From Microcaldota archaeon (GTDB taxonomy: Archaea > Micrarchaeota > Micrarchaeia > Micrarchaeales > CABMGC01), in contig DAHVAU010000009.1 in assembly GCA_027314465.1 (NCBI GenBank), forward strand, positions 1-5,579: 5,579 nt of DNA. The letters are read 5' to 3'. Both the position numbers and the translations under genes were made by a program. The first letter of the stretch is position 1, and each line of letters opens with the position of its first letter. The notes beneath the pieces are model-generated. The model ran no database searches and was not told where the DNA came from. It saw only the letters and a program-made list of their open reading frames with translations. Below are positions 3,764 through 5,579 of the stretch, in pieces.

Positions 3764-5112
3764 TCCTGGATTGCCCTGCCTATGCCTTCCTTTGCAATCT
3801 GTATAAGCTGCTCTGCGCGTTTCCTGTCCTTTGCCTCTGCGGTCATCTTTATCTTAGGGGTGGTGTTTGACGGCCTTATCAGCAGCCATCCATCATCCGT
3901 GTACGCCTTGACGCCGTCAACATCCACTATGCGGTAGCCCTCCTTAGAGAGCTTCTCCTTTGCGCGCTCTACAGCTGCGTACTTGATCTTGTCGTCTGCA
4001 TCTACCTCCACGAACACCTTGCTGTATTTTGGCAGCTCGTCTACAAGCTGCGAGAACTTCCTGCCGCTCCTGATTAGCATGTCTGCTACCTTAAGCCCTG
4101 CAAAGAGCCCGTCCTCTGCGCCGTAGGTCTCAGAGAAATACATGTGCCCAGATATCTCCCCGCCCATAGCTGCGCCCTGCGTCTTCATGGCGCTCTTAAA
4201 GTGCGAATGGCCCACCTTTGTGAGCAATGGCACGCCCTTCATCTCCCGTATCTCGTCTTCGACCACTGTGCTGCACGAAGGCTCGTAGACCACCTTCTGC
4301 CCTGGCTTAAGGTAGGCTCTGACCAGCAGCGCCAGGGCCACGTCCCCCTCTATCACGTCACCTTTCTCCGTAACGAACAGAACCCTGTCCCCGTCGCCGT
4401 CGAACGCAACTCCAAGGTCCAGCCCTTCGGACTTCACCAGCCGCACCAGCCCTGCTATGCTTGATGGCGTGGGCTCTGGCGACCTTGAAGGGAATGTACC
4501 GTCAGGGACGTCGTTTAAGGGGTGCACGTCTGCGCCCTTCCTGGCAAATGTGCTGCTGCCAGTCCCTGAATATGCCCCGTTGCCAGGGTCCACTCCAACC
4601 TTAAGCCCATTAAGGGGCCCTACCATGCCGGATATGAAATCCAGGTAATCCTTCATTATGGATGCACTGTTATCTACCATCTTGCCGCTCACATCCGCCT
4701 TGCCAAAGCCACCCTTATTCATCATCTCTCGCATAGTCTCCAGCCCGCTTCCAAGCCCTATGACATAGGCATTGTCCCTGCACACCTTGAATCCGTTCCA
4801 CTCTGGGGGGTTGTGGCTTGCGCTCACTGTTATCCCTCCATCAAGCCCGTAGCGCGATATGGCAAAATACAGCAGCGGGGTGGGTATTATCCCTGCATAG
4901 ACTATGCCAAGGCCCTCGTCCAGTATCCCTCTCACAAGCCTCTCAGAGAGCGAGGGGCTGCTTATTCTTACGTCCCTGCCCACCAGCACCCTCTTCCCCT
5001 TGCCTATGAACCTGCCGAAAGCATGGCCTATTCCTTCAGCGAATTCCTCATCAATGTCTCTTGGGTATATGCCCCGTATATCGTATGCCCTGAATACCTG
5101 CTCGTTTAACAT
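3760..5112 (-). CDS. Phosphomannomutase/phosphoglucomutase (alpha-D-phosphohexomutase)
   Basis: A full-length 450-residue enzyme, the usual size of the family. It interconverts hexose 1- and 6-phosphates (mannose and/or glucose) through a phosphoserine, feeding GDP-mannose or UDP-glucose synthesis in the cytoplasm. All four domains show their signatures: the N-terminal FRAYDIRG (7-14); the catalytic loop SASHNPPEWNG (97-107) with S99 as the phosphorylated Ser; the Mg2+ loop DGDGDR (238-243); the sugar-binding loop GGEISGH (317-323); and the phosphate-binding loop RPSNTTPK (413-420). GEISGH and SNTTP resemble the bacterial AlgC dual-specificity type rather than GlmM. Upstream in-frame starts exist at ATG 5121 (453 aa) and TTG 5127 (455 aa); none has a clear ribosome binding site, so the start is uncertain by a few codons. 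Its stop shares CTAG with the permease stop. Preference for mannose or glucose cannot be decided. Confidence 0.93.
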   Translation of the reverse strand: MLNEQVFRAYDIRGIYPRDIDEEFAEGIGHAFGRFIGKGKRVLVGRDVRISSPSLSERLVRGILDEGLGIVYAGIIPTPLLYFAISRYGLDGGITVSASHNPPEWNGFKVCRDNAYVIGLGSGLETMREMMNKGGFGKADVSGKMVDNSASIMKDYLDFISGMVGPLNGLKVGVDPGNGAYSGTGSSTFARKGADVHPLNDVPDGTFPSRSPEPTPSSIAGLVRLVKSEGLDLGVAFDGDGDRVLFVTEKGDVIEGDVALALLVRAYLKPGQKVVYEPSCSTVVEDEIREMKGVPLLTKVGHSHFKSAMKTQGAAMGGEISGHMYFSETYGAEDGLFAGLKVADMLIRSGRKFSQLVDELPKYSKVFVEVDADDKIKYAAVERAKEKLSKEGYRIVDVDGVKAYTDDGWLLIRPSNTTPKIKMTAEAKDRKRAEQLIQIAKEGIGRAIQD

Positions 5113-5156
5113 GCCAATCATCAGCAACCGAGTGATCAGATTCTACTCAACGCTCC

Positions 5157-5166
5157 TAATAATAAG
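5157..5166 (-). promoter_or_regulatory. Possible TATA box of the phosphohexomutase gene
   Basis: The minus strand reads CTTATTATTA. A start about 25 nt downstream would be near 5135, giving leaders of 14-23 nt for the ATGs at 5121 and 5112. It is weaker than the TTTATAAAC elements further upstream, which would give a leader of 70 nt or more. Confidence 0.35.
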
Positions 5167-5209
5167 TGTTGCGTGCGTTTTTGGGTCTGCCGGGCGCAGT
5201 TTTCAGGCA

Positions 5210-5258
5210 GTTTATAAACAGGCCTTTATAAGGCCAGGACTACTGTGGTATTTATAAA
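5210..5258. repeat. Cluster of palindromic TTTATAA elements
   Basis: Three TATA-like sites lie within 50 bp. They are a perfect 10-bp palindrome GTTTATAAAC (5210-5219), the inverted repeat GGCCTT-TAT-AAGGCC (5221-5235) and TTTATAAACC (5251-5260), which repeats the right half of the first. All can be read as TATA boxes on either strand, but none sits at the usual distance from a visible start codon on the plus strand. They may be alternative or divergent promoters for the phosphohexomutase gene, an operator, or promoters of a short RNA not recognised here. No coding frame occupies this gap. Confidence 0.45.
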
Positions 5259-5311
5259 CCTACCCAGGCACCACGGCATCCCCCTTCAATAACGACAGCA
5301 CGCCCTAGCTA

Positions 5312-5320
5312 TATTTAAAA
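5312..5320 (+). promoter_or_regulatory. TATA box of the right-edge membrane protein gene
   Basis: TATTTAAAA is centred about 38 nt before the ATG at 5354. The predicted start is near 5341, leaving a leader of about 13 nt with only a weak GTGGT (5345-5349) as ribosome binding site. Confidence 0.55.
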
Positions 5321-5353
5321 AGGTGGGCAAGGCAGTCTCTAAGCGTGGTACAA

Positions 5354-5579
5354 ATGCCAACAAGCAATAAGAAACGAAACTGGACTGCATGGGCCCTGAA
5401 GTTCATAGGGAGCCTTATCTATCTGTACATAGTGTCACAGCTCTGGACTGCAGGAACTGTCTCTGGAACGTTCGGACCTATACTGTTCGGTCTGTCCGTG
5501 GTGTTTGCGGTGGCTCTGTTCTTGTCGAATCTTGCCGTATTGGTATCGCCAAAGAACGGGGGAATGAATATGTGGATGG
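5354..5579 (+). CDS. Membrane protein, N-terminal part (continues beyond window)
   Basis: An open frame of 75 codons starts at ATG 5354 and has no stop before the right edge. After a hydrophilic, basic N-terminus (MPTSNKKRNW) come two hydrophobic stretches, about residues 12-30 and 39-64, separated by WTAGTVSGT. It then reads into a loop with SPKNGG. No family is recognised from this fragment. It has its own TATA box, lies divergent to the phosphohexomutase gene across about 240 bp, and uses the same codon style (ATA, CTG, GGA) as the rest of the window, so nothing points to recent transfer. Confidence 0.65.
   Translation, partial: MPTSNKKRNWTAWALKFIGSLIYLYIVSQLWTAGTVSGTFGPILFGLSVVFAVALFLSNLAVLVSPKNGGMNMWM

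Noticed and set aside
1..5579. CRISPR array, insertion sequence or phage features.
   Set aside because: No regularly spaced direct repeats, no transposase or integrase frame and no target-site duplications were seen.

Overview
The window reads as archaeal DNA. TATA boxes (TTTAAATAT, TTTATAC, CTTATATAG, TATTTAAAA) lie about 25 bp before several gene starts, giving very short or leaderless 5' ends. Shine-Dalgarno sequences, where present, are of the GAGGTGA/GGAGG type. Codon use favours ATA for Ile and AGG/AGA for Arg, and exported proteins carry many N-x-S/T sequons. A DPANN/Micrarchaeota or Thermoplasmatales-like acidophile would fit, but the sequence alone does not fix the lineage.

Left part (1-2015) is a block of minus-strand cell-envelope genes. 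It holds the N-terminal part of a secreted, probably Ig-like surface protein (runs off the left edge), a four-helix DoxX-family membrane protein, a membrane-anchored protein with two Yx(FWY)xxD repeats (COG4315 type) 12 nt upstream of DoxX in the same transcription unit, and an unrecognised two-helix membrane protein.

Middle part (2016-3763) is a transition-metal module. A NikR-type nickel-responsive repressor (minus) and an NicO/NiCoT-superfamily nickel/cobalt permease (plus) diverge from a short AT-rich intergenic region that contains a long imperfect inverted repeat. Downstream of nikR, on the minus strand, is a roughly 140-nt structured stretch whose motifs and their order resemble a cobalamin riboswitch: a hairpin, then GGGAA, then GGTGAGATTCC in a stem-loop, a second small hairpin, then a split B12 box. 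It has its own TATA box and is followed by a hairpin that competes for B12-box bases. It lies ahead of the two-helix membrane protein, and a 28-codon ORF between them stops one base before that gene's ATG. Cobalt (corrin metal), nickel and cobalamin sensing therefore appear to sit side by side. This is the most interesting part of the window.

Right part (3760-5579) holds a complete phosphomannomutase/phosphoglucomutase of the AlgC-like type on the minus strand. It converges on the permease so tightly that both stop codons share one CTAG. It is followed by about 240 bp of non-coding DNA with a cluster of palindromic TTTATAA elements, and then the start of an unrecognised plus-strand membrane protein that runs off the right edge. 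The sugar-phosphate mutase would feed nucleotide-sugar synthesis, which fits the sequon-rich surface proteins at the left, but that link is inference.
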